Below are positions 33,276 through 42,076 of a DNA stretch of 64,000 bases, piece by piece. Origin of the DNA: JACMJL01 sp963791805 (GTDB lineage Bacteria > Bacillota > Clostridia > Clostridiales > Clostridiaceae); assembly GCA_963791805.1 (NCBI GenBank), contig CAWBTU010000003.1, forward strand, positions 992,001 through 1,056,000, read 5' to 3'. A program made the position numbers and the translations under genes. Every line of letters starts with the position of its first letter. The stretch's first letter is position 1. The notes beneath the pieces are model-generated. The model saw only the letters and a list, made by a program, of their open reading frames with translations, did no database searches and had not been told where the DNA came from.

Positions 33276-33982
33276 GTCCACTTTTTCTTGTTCTTAAATT
33301 GTGATAAGTGATTACCTGCGCATGAGCTTCAATGATTTCTGTTATCTTGGTAAGATCTTCATCAGGTAATCGTGAATCTACTAGGTCATTTAAAGACTTC
33401 TTAATTAAATCTACTGAAGTTTTTATTATTAATGATTGCAACAAATAGGGCGGTCAATGGGTCTACGATCTTCCAACCGGTAATTTTTAGAAGTATTAAA
33501 CCACCAAAAACACCTAATGAAGTGAAAACATCTGTAAGGAGATGCATTGCATCAGCCTCTAAGGCTATTGAATCAGTTTTTTTAGCTATTTTTAATAGCA
33601 CCATTGAAATAATAAAGTTAACTATAGAAGCAACTAGCATAACGAAAATTCCAGCGTAGACATTATCTACTTTGCCACCATCAACTATTTTTTTAATAGC
33701 CTCAAATATTATTAGTATGGCAGCAATTAATATTAGTAGTGCCTCTACAAAACCAGAAACATTTTCATATTTACCATGCCCAAAAGGATGTTCATCATCC
33801 TTAGCTTTAGAAGCTTCTTTTATAGAAAAAAAAGCAATCAAACTGGCTAATAAGTCTATGGAGGAATGGATGGCTTCTGAAATAACACTGACTGAACCCA
33901 TTAAAACTCCTGCAATTAATTTGAAAATTATAAGTATAGAATTAGAAAAAATAGATAACAAGGCAGCTTTTTGCTTATTCAT
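33118..33982 (-). pseudogene. Cation diffusion facilitator (CDF) transporter, frameshifted
   Basis: Two minus-strand frames join to a full CDF protein of about 287 residues. The first (start 33982) has MNKQKAALLSIFSNSILIIFKLIAGVLMGSVSVISEAIHSSIDLLASLI, the HPFGHGKYE motif, and the second HxxxD metal site ADAMHLLTDVFTS. At DPLTALFVAI (about 33432) the frame breaks and continues as IIKTSVDLIKKSLNDLVD...IDVHVHVHVDTSLVEAH to 33118, the cytoplasmic domain. Zn, Fe or Mn is the usual cargo. A single-base indel at 33425-33440 in AATAATAAAAA explains it. Confidence 0.85.
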
Positions 33983-34264
33983 TATATCAATTACCTTCCT
34001 TTTATATTCAATTGATAATATTTAATAGAACAATTATAGCTTAGATACAATCATAATTCAATCTTTATTAGCAATGACAATATAGATTTAAATTCTCAAT
34101 TGAGAAATGTATTTAATTAACTTTGTTTATCAATAAAGATAAACTAATTAAATATATTTTGTTATTCATACTCTTTTACTTATTATCTAATTTATTGTTT
34201 GTATTTTCAATAGTATTTGTTACGCTTTAGATGGATAGAAACTTCTTTTAAACTCTTAGTGAAT

Positions 34265-34534
34265 TTAAATATGCATCTGTATAGAAGTATTGAGATGTAA
34301 TGGTATGTGTTCCACCTGTTTGCTAATTATACTACCTATATTATCGAAAGATGACATAAAGGTGATATATTTTTCTTTAGGTATTCTAAATTTAATATTT
34401 GCACTTCCACTTTTAAGGGTGTTTACATTAGAATTCTGCACATATCCACTTAATTCATTGAATTTGTAAAGGAAAGAAAAAAAGACTCCTATACCTAAAA
34501 AATAAAGGTAATAGAAATCTTTCCTTTTAAGCAA
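34265..34534 (-). CDS. DUF4349-like fragment with a membrane segment
   Basis: 89 residues. Residues about 27-70 (ELSGYVQNSNVN...ANIKFRIPKEKYITFMSSFDNIGSIISKQVEH) match the start of a DUF4349 domain, which usually has about 200 more residues including a coiled coil and C-terminal helix. Here it stops early, and its N-terminus is a short hydrophobic stretch. It starts right after the adk stop without a clear ribosome binding site. Probably a truncated relic. The 282 bases downstream (33983-34264) are A/T-rich and empty. Confidence 0.4.
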   Translation of the reverse strand: MLKRKDFYYLYFLGIGVFFSFLYKFNELSGYVQNSNVNTLKSGSANIKFRIPKEKYITFMSSFDNIGSIISKQVEHIPLHLNTSIQMHI

Positions 34535-35176
34535 TTAGCTTAATACTTTAGCAATATTTTCAGAAATGGTTTTAATATCTTCTCTTCCATCAACTCTTGA
34601 TAATGCATCAGCTCTAGTATAATAATCTATCAAAGGAAGAGTTTGGTTGTCATAAACATGTAATCTTTTCTTAACAGTTTCTTCAATATCATCATTTCGT
34701 TGAATTAAACTTCCGCCACAACAATCACATTTACTTGCTTCCTTTGGTGGTTTAGCTTTAATATGGTAGCTTACACCACAATCAGAACATAATCTTCTTC
34801 CTGTATTTCTTTCAATAACAAATTCATTAGGTACATCAATTAGCAAAACAGCATCTAAAGCTGTATCTTTGCTTTCTAAAAACTTACCAAGCTCTTCGGC
34901 TTGAAAGACAGTTCTTGGAAAGCCATCTAGTAAAAAGCCTTTTTTGCAATCAGCTTGGCTTAGTCTGTCTTTTACAATTTCTAAGGTTAATTCATCTGGA
35001 ACTAAAAGTCCTTTATCTATGTAACCCTTTACTTTCACTCCCAGTGGTGTTTTTTCAGCTATGTTCATTCTAAAGATATCTCCAGTAGATATATGAGGTA
35101 TGCTATACTTTTGGCTAATAAACTTCGCTTGCGTGCCTTTTCCAGCCCCAGGGGGACCTAACAAAATCATTCTCAA
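34535..35176 (-). CDS. adk: Adenylate kinase (copy 1)
   Basis: 213 residues, full length with the long zinc-type lid. P-loop GPPGAGKGTQAK at 7-18, ISTGDIFR, FLLDGFPRTVFQAE, lid with two Cys pairs (CSDCG and CDCCG) and RNDDxxETVKKRL. Interconverts ATP, ADP and AMP. It lies outside the usual secY-adk-map ribosomal context and is followed, 212 bases upstream on the same strand, by a second copy. GGGAGG precedes its ATG. Confidence 0.95.
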   Translation of the reverse strand: MRMILLGPPGAGKGTQAKFISQKYSIPHISTGDIFRMNIAEKTPLGVKVKGYIDKGLLVPDELTLEIVKDRLSQADCKKGFLLDGFPRTVFQAEELGKFLESKDTALDAVLLIDVPNEFVIERNTGRRLCSDCGVSYHIKAKPPKEASKCDCCGGSLIQRNDDIEETVKKRLHVYDNQTLPLIDYYTRADALSRVDGREDIKTISENIAKVLS

Positions 35177-35388
35177 TTCATAAACCTCCCAAATTTAAAA
35201 AAATAATATTTTTAACAATATAATATTTATAATATGCACTTTTCAGTTTATATAGTACATATTATATATTATATAGCATACACTATATAATTAAAAGTAC
35301 TAAATAAAAGTTTTATTAGTATATTATATAATGCATATATCATATTATATTGCAAAAACTTGAAAATAGGAGGCTTGAGGGTTGTTAA

Positions 35389-36033
35389 TTATTTATCTAT
35401 TACATCGCAAATATTTTTAAAAACAGTTTGAATATCTTGTCTACCGTCCACTATAGATAAAGAATGATTAATAGTATAGTAATCTATTAAAGGATGTGTT
35501 TGTTTATCATATACATTTAGTCTTTCTTTAACGGTCTCCTCTATATCATCATTTCTTTGTATGAGTCTTCCAGCACAAAAATCACATTTATTATCTGTTT
35601 TTGGAGGATTAAATTTTATATGATAGCTTGCTCCACATGCGGAACATATTCGTCTTCCTATATTTCTATCTAGTATAAATTCTTTAGGAACGTCAATAAG
35701 AAGGACTAAATCTAAAGGGTTATCTATAGTTATTAAAAATTTACCAAGCTCTTCAGCTTGAAAAACCGTTCTAGGGAAACCATCTAATAAAAATCCATTC
35801 TTGCAATCAGGAGCAACTAGTCTATCTTTTATAATTTTTATCGTTAGTTCATCAGGTACTAATAGCCCTTTACTTATATAATCTTTTGCTTGCATACCAA
35901 GAGCTGTATTTTTAGAAATATTCATTCTAAAAATATCTCCAGTAGATAAATGAAGTATTCCATATTTTTCGCAGATTAATTTAGCTTGAGTACCTTTCCC
36001 CGCCCCAGGGGGACCTAACAAAATCATTTTCAT
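35389..36033 (-). CDS. adk: Adenylate kinase (copy 2)
   Basis: 214 residues, about 70 percent identical by eye to copy 1. P-loop GPPGAGKGTQAK, LSTGDIFRMN, FLLDGFPRTVFQAE and the zinc-type lid (CSACG and CDFCAG) are kept, so the active site looks functional. The copies differ most at the C-terminus. AGGTGTTG precedes the ATG. It is upstream of copy 1 with a 212-base A/T-rich spacer that may hold a separate promoter. Confidence 0.93.
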   Translation of the reverse strand: MKMILLGPPGAGKGTQAKLICEKYGILHLSTGDIFRMNISKNTALGMQAKDYISKGLLVPDELTIKIIKDRLVAPDCKNGFLLDGFPRTVFQAEELGKFLITIDNPLDLVLLIDVPKEFILDRNIGRRICSACGASYHIKFNPPKTDNKCDFCAGRLIQRNDDIEETVKERLNVYDKQTHPLIDYYTINHSLSIVDGRQDIQTVFKNICDVIDK

Positions 36034-36643
36034 TTCAACACCTCCAAAATATTCTGAATATTATAATTTTATTATATAGTATATTGTGCTAATTTCCAAA
36101 TAGAAGATTAAATGGAATGAAAGTATATGTTTTTATAGATTAATGAGTTAATTTGTACAAGAAAACTTAGGACACTATTCATTAAGGTTATATTAATAAG
36201 AGAAGTGTATCTTGCTCATGACAAGATAAAAATGAACGATTAAGATAGCATTCTAATTAAATAAGTATAGCTTAATATTTAAAGATAAAAGTGAAAGAAC
36301 AACATGCTGTTTTATGCTAAGAGGTTGTTCGCTGCATTAAGAAAGACTAAGCTGGTTTATTTTTAAAATTGCATTTTTTATTATTATACTTTTTCAGTGG
36401 TCACATTTCTAGGAGAAGGGTGTCCCGCCTTTTACCAAGAGAAAAATTAATAATTAAGATATCTTATAAGGAAGAGTGATTAAAAATAGCACAATAACTT
36501 TTGAATAAAAAACTATAAAAAGAAAAAAAACAAGAAGATATAGTAATCATGCGGGTTTAACTAATTACCAATACTTATATCATATAATATTATCTGCAAA
36601 TACACATAATATAACCAATAAATTTATATAAGGAGATGTGAAT
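36034..36643. other. 610-base non-coding gap with repeat-like sequences
   Basis: No coding potential was seen. Two stretches (36154-36240 and 36412-36475) resemble the hairpin repeat at 21220-21310: shared CAAGAAAAC, GGGTGT and GAGAAGGGTGT followed by AAAAATTAA. A hairpin GAACAAC/GGTTGTTC lies at about 36297-36332. The last 100 bases are A/T-rich and probably hold the promoter of the next small gene. Confidence 0.5.
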
Positions 36644-36874
36644 ATGTCTGATAGAACAATAAAAAGCCATGTGGATTTTGAAAAAATAGAAAGATTTCCG
36701 TTTGATGAGCCTTTTGAGTATAAAGATGTAGTGGTTAATGATCTTCATTTAGGTAGCAAGGCTCCAATAGATGCAGAAAAGTTCAAAGAAGAAGTTAAAA
36801 AAGGAATCTATAATGGAATAAATGTTGTTGAAGATAAGGGTGTAACAACTATATATATAAAAAATAAAGTTTAA
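36644..36874 (+). CDS. 76-residue acidic protein of unknown function
   Basis: A short soluble protein beginning MSDRTIKSHVDFEKIERFPFD, with no membrane segment, Cys or recognisable motif. AGGAGATGTGAAT before ATG 36644 is a good ribosome binding site, and a GTG 6 bases earlier is less likely. It ends with IYIKNKV and is followed by a short stem (TCCCGA/TCGGGG) and an A/T-rich tail. A stand-alone unit. I do not recognise the family. Confidence 0.7.
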   Translation: MSDRTIKSHVDFEKIERFPFDEPFEYKDVVVNDLHLGSKAPIDAEKFKEEVKKGIYNGINVVEDKGVTTIYIKNKV

Positions 36875-36992
36875 AATCAGTCCCGAGTTTTCGGGGCTAA
36901 TTTTATTTTTAATGAAGGAAGCTATTTATAACTAAATAATTTAAAATTAAAATTATTTGGTATAATATATTTAGAAGAAGAGGTGATATTCT

Positions 36993-37619
36993 ATGAAAGA
37001 ATATTTTCAGATTTTTAAAGAATTTGAAGAACATTTATTGAATGATGAGACTCCATCAGAATATTTTAATAATAGATTAACTAGTGGGATTTTTTATAGT
37101 GTATATCCTTTTACTCTATTAGGTAATTTAATAAAAACGCAGCAAGAGCCAAAGCATCATCCTGAGGGAAATGTTTGGAATCATACTATGTTAGTAGTGG
37201 ACGAATGCGCTAAGTGTAGGAAAAAAAGTGAAGACACCAGGGTTTTTATGTGGGCTGGGTTACTGCATGATTTAGGGAAAGCAACTACTACTGAACTTAG
37301 GAAAGGAAGATTAACTTCATATGATCATGACAAAGTAGGAGCTAAGCTCTGCAATGATTTTCTAGAGTATTTTACAGATGATTCAGATTTTATTAAGAAA
37401 GTAACTAAATTAGTACGGTGGCACATGCAAACTCTTTTTGTAGTTAAGGATTTACCTTTTGCAGAAATCAAAAATATGTTATCGGAGGTATCCTTGAAGG
37501 AAGTAGCACTACTTTCACTATGTGATCGCTTGGGAAGAGGAAATATGACAGATGAAAAGAAGAAAGAAGAAGAAATTAATATTGACAAATTTATTAAAAA
37601 ATGCAATACATTTAATTAA
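36993..37619 (+). CDS. HD domain phosphohydrolase
   Basis: 208 residues. The HD metal motif is clear: H at WNHTMLVVDEC, HD at LLHDLGKATTT, H at RWHMQTL, and a final D in SLCDRLGRGNM. The HDIG-like arrangement is like the HD domain of tRNA nucleotidyltransferases and small nucleotide hydrolases. No nucleotidyltransferase domain is fused. GAGGTGAT precedes the ATG. It stands upstream of the SAM riboswitch promoter and seems to be its own unit. Substrate unknown. Confidence 0.8.
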   Translation: MKEYFQIFKEFEEHLLNDETPSEYFNNRLTSGIFYSVYPFTLLGNLIKTQQEPKHHPEGNVWNHTMLVVDECAKCRKKSEDTRVFMWAGLLHDLGKATTTELRKGRLTSYDHDKVGAKLCNDFLEYFTDDSDFIKKVTKLVRWHMQTLFVVKDLPFAEIKNMLSEVSLKEVALLSLCDRLGRGNMTDEKKKEEEINIDKFIKKCNTFN

Positions 37620-37657
37620 TGAGTAAATTGATTGATTTGAAAATACCTCTAAAACAC

Positions 37658-37686
37658 TTGACAGAGAAATTTTATGGGTATAAAAT
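37658..37686 (+). promoter_or_regulatory. Promoter of the SAM riboswitch-metA transcript
   Basis: TTGACA (37658-37663) and TAAAAT (37681-37686) with a 17-base spacer, about 15 bases before the aptamer. Confidence 0.85.
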
Positions 37687-37705
37687 TAATTCGAATTAAA
37701 TAGTT

Positions 37706-37810
37706 CTTTCTTATCAAGAGTGGTTGAGGGACTGGCCCTATGAAACCCAGCAACATCTATTTTATTAGAAGTGTGCTAATTCCAGCAGGATTTCCTGGGA
37801 GATGAGAAGT
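37706..37810 (+). promoter_or_regulatory. SAM-I riboswitch (S-box)
   Basis: Conserved S-box blocks: TCTTATCAAGAGTGG, TGAGGGACTGGCCC, GATGAAACCC-type (CTATGAAACCCAGCAAC), GTGCTAATTCC and GAGATGAGAAG closing P1. It controls the downstream metA; SAM binding should favour the terminator. Confidence 0.97.
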
Positions 37811-37828
37811 ATGATTTGTTTTACTTAG

Positions 37829-37862
37829 CCATTTTCTGCAACTTCAGGAAATGGTTTTATTA
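37829..37862 (+). terminator. Expression-platform terminator of the SAM riboswitch
   Basis: CCATTTTCTG (37829-37838) with CAGGAAATGG (37845-37854), followed by TTTTATTAATTT. Confidence 0.85.
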
Positions 37863-37892
37863 ATTTAGAATATGACTTTTGGAGGGATTAAT

Positions 37893-38804
37893 TTGCCTAT
37901 AGTAATACCTAAAGATTTACCAGCTTCGAAAATACTAAATGATGAAAATATATTTGTGATTAACGAAAATATGGCCATGCATCAAGACATTAGACCATTA
38001 AAAATTGCCATAGTCAATTTGATGCCAACAAAGATTGAAACAGAAACTCAACTCTTAAGACTAATTGGTAATACACCTCTTCAAGTAGATGTAGATTTTG
38101 TACACACAAGGAGCCATAAAGCAAAAAACATTTCCGAAGAGCATTTAGTAAAGTTCTACAAATCCTTTGAAGAAATAAAAGATCATAAATTTGATGGGAT
38201 GATAATTACTGGAGCACCTGTAGAGAATCTTAAGTTTGAAGAAGTTGATTATTGGAAGGAACTAGAAGAAATAATGGAGTACTCAAAAACAAATGTAACA
38301 TCTACTTTACATATTTGTTGGGGCGCACAAGCGGGCTTATATTACCATTTTGGAGTACCTAAATTACAGCTTCCGGAAAAAATATTTGGAGTTTTTCCAC
38401 ATTATGTACTGAATAAGAACTCTCAGTTATTAAGAGGCTTTGATGATGAATTCTTTGCTCCGCATTCAAGATATACCGAGGTAAGAAGATCAGATATCGA
38501 ACGAAAGTCGTCATTAGAAATATTGGCTGAATCAAGTGTTTCAGGAGTATATTTAGTGGCAAGTGAAGACGGGAAGCAAATTTTTGTGACAGGCCATTCT
38601 GAATACGATGATTTAACTTTAAAAACTGAATATGATAGAGATATTAATAAAGGGTTAAATATCAAACTTCCAGAAAATTATTTTTTAAATGACGATCCAA
38701 CTAAGGCTCCAAAGGTTAAATGGAAGAGTCATGCAAATTTGTTATTCTTAAATTGGTTAAACTATTATGTATATCAAGAAACACCATATTTACTAGAAAG
38801 TTAA
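37893..38804 (+). CDS. metA: Homoserine O-acyltransferase, predicted acetyl-CoA type
   Basis: 303 residues of the MetA family, first committed step of methionine synthesis. Catalytic Cys142 lies in HICWGAQAG and the His/Glu pair in GHSEYD. With TTG 37893 as start (GGAGGG upstream), numbering matches the family, and residue 111 is Glu (TGAPVE). That residue is reported to select acetyl-CoA, whereas Gly selects succinyl-CoA. So it is probably an O-acetyltransferase despite the usual succinyltransferase name. An in-frame ATG at 37872 would add 7 residues. Under SAM-I control. Confidence 0.93.
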   Translation: MPIVIPKDLPASKILNDENIFVINENMAMHQDIRPLKIAIVNLMPTKIETETQLLRLIGNTPLQVDVDFVHTRSHKAKNISEEHLVKFYKSFEEIKDHKFDGMIITGAPVENLKFEEVDYWKELEEIMEYSKTNVTSTLHICWGAQAGLYYHFGVPKLQLPEKIFGVFPHYVLNKNSQLLRGFDDEFFAPHSRYTEVRRSDIERKSSLEILAESSVSGVYLVASEDGKQIFVTGHSEYDDLTLKTEYDRDINKGLNIKLPENYFLNDDPTKAPKVKWKSHANLLFLNWLNYYVYQETPYLLES

Positions 38805-38835
38805 AGGTTAAGATTTACTTAACCTTTAACTTTTA
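38803..38835 (+). terminator. Terminator after metA
   Basis: Ten-base perfect stem AAAGGTTAAG/CTTAACCTTT starting at the metA stop, followed by AACTTTTATTT. Confidence 0.8.
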
Positions 38836-38919
38836 TTTCATTATGATGTAAATATTGACACTGATATAAGAAATAGCATATTATAGTCGTAAATCATGAT
38901 TTGGGTAGGAGGAATTAAA

Positions 38920-39258
38920 ATGTTTTGTTCCAAATGTGGAGCTGAAAATAATGACAATTTTGTATTCTGCTATTATTGTGGAGAGAAACTTGAACAACAA
39001 ATAGTTGAATCAAAAATAATAGTTCCTAATTATCTTTTATTAGCTATACTTTCAACAATTTTTTGTTGCATGCCAATTGGAATTGTAGCTATAGTTTTTG
39101 CGTGTAAAGTAGACAATAAATTAGAAAAAGAAAGCTATACTGAGGCAAAGGACGCATCTAAAATGGCAAAGGTATTTATTTGGATATCTTTTGGAGTGGG
39201 AATAGTTATTTGGTTTGTATCAATAGCAATAGCTATAATTACTTTTATTACATCTTAA
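38920..39258 (+). CDS. Zinc-ribbon membrane protein (CD225/dispanin-like)
   Basis: 112 residues. An N-terminal zinc ribbon (CSKCGAEN...CYYCGEK, two CxxC pairs) precedes two membrane helices (about 42-62 and 85-108), with an IPNYL...CCMPIGIVAIVFACKVDN segment like the CD225 domain. Such proteins are widespread and uncharacterised in bacteria. GTAGGAGG before ATG 38920 decides the start over an upstream in-frame one. Stands alone. Confidence 0.8.
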   Translation: MFCSKCGAENNDNFVFCYYCGEKLEQQIVESKIIVPNYLLLAILSTIFCCMPIGIVAIVFACKVDNKLEKESYTEAKDASKMAKVFIWISFGVGIVIWFVSIAIAIITFITS

Positions 39259-39413
39259 ATTATGATTTTGCCCTATTCAAGCGCTCATTCTTAATAATAT
39301 AAAAATAAAAAAACTAAAAATATGATATATTATATTTTTACTGTTTACTTTTCATATTTTTTAGAATAAAATCAAATTATTAGATAATATATTTATAAGT
39401 AGGAGGGATATCA

Positions 39414-39575
39414 ATGCAGAAATATGAGTGTTCAGTATGTGGTTATATTTATGATCCAGTTGAAGGAGATTCAGATAATGGAGTAGCACCAGGAACTTCC
39501 TTTGATAAATTATCTGAAGATTGGGTTTGTCCAGTATGTAGTGTAGGTAAAGATCAGTTTGAACCTGTAAATTAG
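39414..39575 (+). CDS. Rubredoxin
   Basis: 53 residues: MQKYECSVCGYIYDPVEGD...WVCPVCSVGKDQFEPVN. Two CxxC pairs bind one Fe. It is a one-electron carrier in anaerobes, often feeding rubrerythrin or oxygen and superoxide reduction. AGGAGGG precedes the ATG. Single-gene unit with its own terminator. Confidence 0.97.
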   Translation: MQKYECSVCGYIYDPVEGDSDNGVAPGTSFDKLSEDWVCPVCSVGKDQFEPVN

Positions 39576-39583
39576 ATAAATTA

Positions 39584-39611
39584 ATAGCTTCATTTTTGAA
39601 GCTATTTTTTT
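39584..39611 (+). terminator. Terminator after rubredoxin
   Basis: AGCTTC/GAAGCT stem followed by ATTTTTTTAAA, 9 bases after the stop. Confidence 0.85.
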
Positions 39612-39716
39612 AAATAAATATAAAAAGACAATTTAGAAATTCAAATAAAAACTTTTCAAAAGATACTAAAAGTTTATGAAATATTATATAATATATATAT
39701 TGATACTTGAAAATTT

Positions 39717-39746
39717 AAAAGGCAGATATGAGGTCTGCCTTTTTTA
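39717..39746 (+). terminator. Intrinsic terminator directly upstream of glgC
   Basis: AAAAGGCAGA and TCTGCCTTTTTT form a strong 8-base stem with a T run only about 37 bases before the glgC start. The T run and the small loop fit a real terminator. It may end a short leader transcript (attenuation of the glycogen operon) or a small upstream RNA. Confidence 0.65.
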
Positions 39747-39782
39747 GTCTAAGCATTAAAGTTCTTGAGGAGGCGGATATAA

Positions 39783-40928
39783 GTGCTAAAAAAGAAAATG
39801 ATAGCTATGATATTGGCAGGTGGACAAGGGTCTAGACTAGGAATATTAACAAAGGATAATGCCAAGCCTGCAGTTCCTTTTGGAGGTAAATATAGGATTA
39901 TTGACTTTCCATTAAGTAATTGTTCTAATTCAGGTATAGATACAGTAGGGGTTCTTACTCAGTACCAACCTATGATTTTAAACTCCCATATTGGAATAGG
40001 TGCACCTTGGGACCTTGATAGAAATAACGGAGGAGTAAGTCTTCTACCTCCACATATGAAACAATCTGGCGGAAACTGGTACAACGGTACTGCTGATGCA
40101 ATTTGCCAGAATATTAATTATGTGGATTTTTATGATCCTGAATATGTTCTAATATTATCTGGTGACCATATTTATAAAATGGACTATTCAAAAATGTTAG
40201 CCTATCATCAAGAGAAAAATGCGGATGTTACTATTGGTGTTGTAAAGGTAAGTTACGAAGAGGCCTCTAGATTTGGAATAATGAATACAAATGAAGATAA
40301 TTCAATATTTGAATTTGAAGAGAAACCGGAGAAACCTAAAAATAATATGGCCTCCATGGGAATATATATATTTAATTGGAAAACCTTGAAGCAATATTTA
40401 AAAGAAGATCATTTGTGCCCAAGTTCAAGCAATGATTTCGGAAAAGATATTATTCCCAAAATGCTTAATGATGATAAGAAGTTGATGGCATATTCTTTTG
40501 ATGGATACTGGAAAGATGTGGGTACCATTGATAGCCTTTGGGAAGCAAATATGGATTTATTAGACCCAGAAAATAAACTTAATATTCATGATACAAAGTG
40601 GAGAATCTATACGGTTAACCCAATGAGGCCCCCTCAATATATAGGTAGTAGTGCAAAGGTGACAGGGTCTTTTGTTATTGAAGGTTGCTCGGTCTTTGGA
40701 GAAGTAACTAATTCTGTTCTTTCTGCAGGCGTTCATGTAGGTAAAAATTCAGTTATTAAAGATTCAGTAATTATGACCAATGTTGTAATTGGAGATAATG
40801 TAATAATCGATAAGGCCATAATTGGTAGTGAATCTATAGTGAAGGATAATAGCAGAATTGGGAATGGTAAGGATATTGTATTAATTGGGGAGCAAGAAGA
40901 AATAAAGGCTAATTCTATATTAGCATAA
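39783..40928 (+). CDS. glgC: Glucose-1-phosphate adenylyltransferase
   Basis: 381 residues. It makes ADP-glucose from ATP and glucose-1-phosphate. N-terminal nucleotidyltransferase domain with MILAGGQGSRLGILTKDNAKPAVPFGG, ILSGDHIYKMDY, FEEKPEKP and SNDFGKDIIPKM; C-terminal left-handed beta-helix hexapeptide repeats (about 280-365). GAGGAGG precedes a GTG start at 39783. First gene of glgC-glgD-glgA-glgP. Confidence 0.95.
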   Translation: MLKKKMIAMILAGGQGSRLGILTKDNAKPAVPFGGKYRIIDFPLSNCSNSGIDTVGVLTQYQPMILNSHIGIGAPWDLDRNNGGVSLLPPHMKQSGGNWYNGTADAICQNINYVDFYDPEYVLILSGDHIYKMDYSKMLAYHQEKNADVTIGVVKVSYEEASRFGIMNTNEDNSIFEFEEKPEKPKNNMASMGIYIFNWKTLKQYLKEDHLCPSSSNDFGKDIIPKMLNDDKKLMAYSFDGYWKDVGTIDSLWEANMDLLDPENKLNIHDTKWRIYTVNPMRPPQYIGSSAKVTGSFVIEGCSVFGEVTNSVLSAGVHVGKNSVIKDSVIMTNVVIGDNVIIDKAIIGSESIVKDNSRIGNGKDIVLIGEQEEIKANSILA

Positions 40929-40945
40929 GGTGAGAGGTGATTGAG

Positions 40946-42055
40946 ATGCTGAAAAATTATATGGGAATAGTGAACTTAAATGAAGATGAAGCTAACATAA
41001 AAAGCTTAGCACATAAAAGATCTCTTGCTTCAATACCTATGGCAGGAAGATATAGAATAATTGATTTTGTGCTTTCAAATATGGTGAATTCAGGGATACA
41101 AAAAGTTGGTATTTTTACTCAAAGTAATTCCAGATCATTAATGGATCATTTAGGATCAGGAAAACCCTGGGATTTAGATAGGAAAATTAATGGTCTATTT
41201 GTTTTTAATTTCGGTATGAAAGATTCATACTCAAGGGATATAGAAGTATTTAAAAATAATATGGAGTATTTTTATAATAGCAAACAAGAAAATGTAATTT
41301 TATCTCCATCCTATATGGTTTGTAATATTAATTATGAAAACGCTGTAAAATATCATGAAGAATCAGGTAGCGATATAACAGTAATTTATAAAAAAATAGA
41401 TAATGGTACAAAATGCTTCTTGGAGTGTGATGTATTGAATATTGATGATAACAGCAGAGTTGTGAGCGTAGGGAAAAATATGGGAGTGCATGATGAACAC
41501 AACATTTCGATGGAAATGTTCATTATGAAAAAAGAAGTATTTATTAAATTAATTTACAAAGCTGTAGAAACTGGGCAATATAAAACCATAAAAGATGCAA
41601 TTTATAATAATATTCATGAATTAGAAATTAAAGCATATGAGTTTCAAGGATATCTCGAATGCATAAATTCTATAGATTCCTATTACAAAGCTAATATGGA
41701 CATGTTAGATATTAAGACTACTAAGGAGTTATTTTTCAATAACGGATTAATTTATACTAAGGACAAAGATGAGGCTCCAACAAAGTATTCAGAGAATTGT
41801 AATGTATCTAATTGTTTAATCGCAAATGGTAGTATTATTGAAGGTAATGTAACCAATAGTATTATTTCAAGAAGAGTGAGAATTCAAAAAGGTGCAGAAG
41901 TTAACAATTGTATTATAATGCAAAATTGTGTAATAGGTGAAAACACTAGTCTTACGAATATTATAATAGATAAGAATGTAAATATTGAAAATGGAACTGA
42001 ACTGAAAGGTGATAAAGAATTCCCATTAGTTATAGAGAAGAAAGCCATATTCTAA
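40946..42055 (+). CDS. glgD: GlgD, adenylyltransferase-like partner of GlgC
   Basis: 369 residues, a GlgC paralogue typical of Firmicutes. The catalytic region is degenerate: the N-terminal GGxGxRL loop is absent (MGIVNLNEDEANIKSLAHKRSLASIPMAGRYRIIDF), while the fold and C-terminal beta-helix are kept. GlgD forms a heterotetramer with GlgC and modulates activity. The ATG at 40946 follows GAGGTGA closely; it starts 17 bases after glgC ends. Confidence 0.93.
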   Translation: MLKNYMGIVNLNEDEANIKSLAHKRSLASIPMAGRYRIIDFVLSNMVNSGIQKVGIFTQSNSRSLMDHLGSGKPWDLDRKINGLFVFNFGMKDSYSRDIEVFKNNMEYFYNSKQENVILSPSYMVCNINYENAVKYHEESGSDITVIYKKIDNGTKCFLECDVLNIDDNSRVVSVGKNMGVHDEHNISMEMFIMKKEVFIKLIYKAVETGQYKTIKDAIYNNIHELEIKAYEFQGYLECINSIDSYYKANMDMLDIKTTKELFFNNGLIYTKDKDEAPTKYSENCNVSNCLIANGSIIEGNVTNSIISRRVRIQKGAEVNNCIIMQNCVIGENTSLTNIIIDKNVNIENGTELKGDKEFPLVIEKKAIF

Positions 42056-42076
42056 TTATTTAAGGAGTTGAAGAGT

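Noticed and set aside
33432..34025. Plus-strand frames over the CDF gene
   Set aside because: Shadow frames of the minus-strand transporter; composition typical of antisense frames.
35177..35388. Origin-like or phage-attachment sequence in the very A/T-rich spacer between the two adk genes
   Set aside because: Only simple TATA-rich palindromes are seen; no DnaA boxes, integrase or direct repeats.
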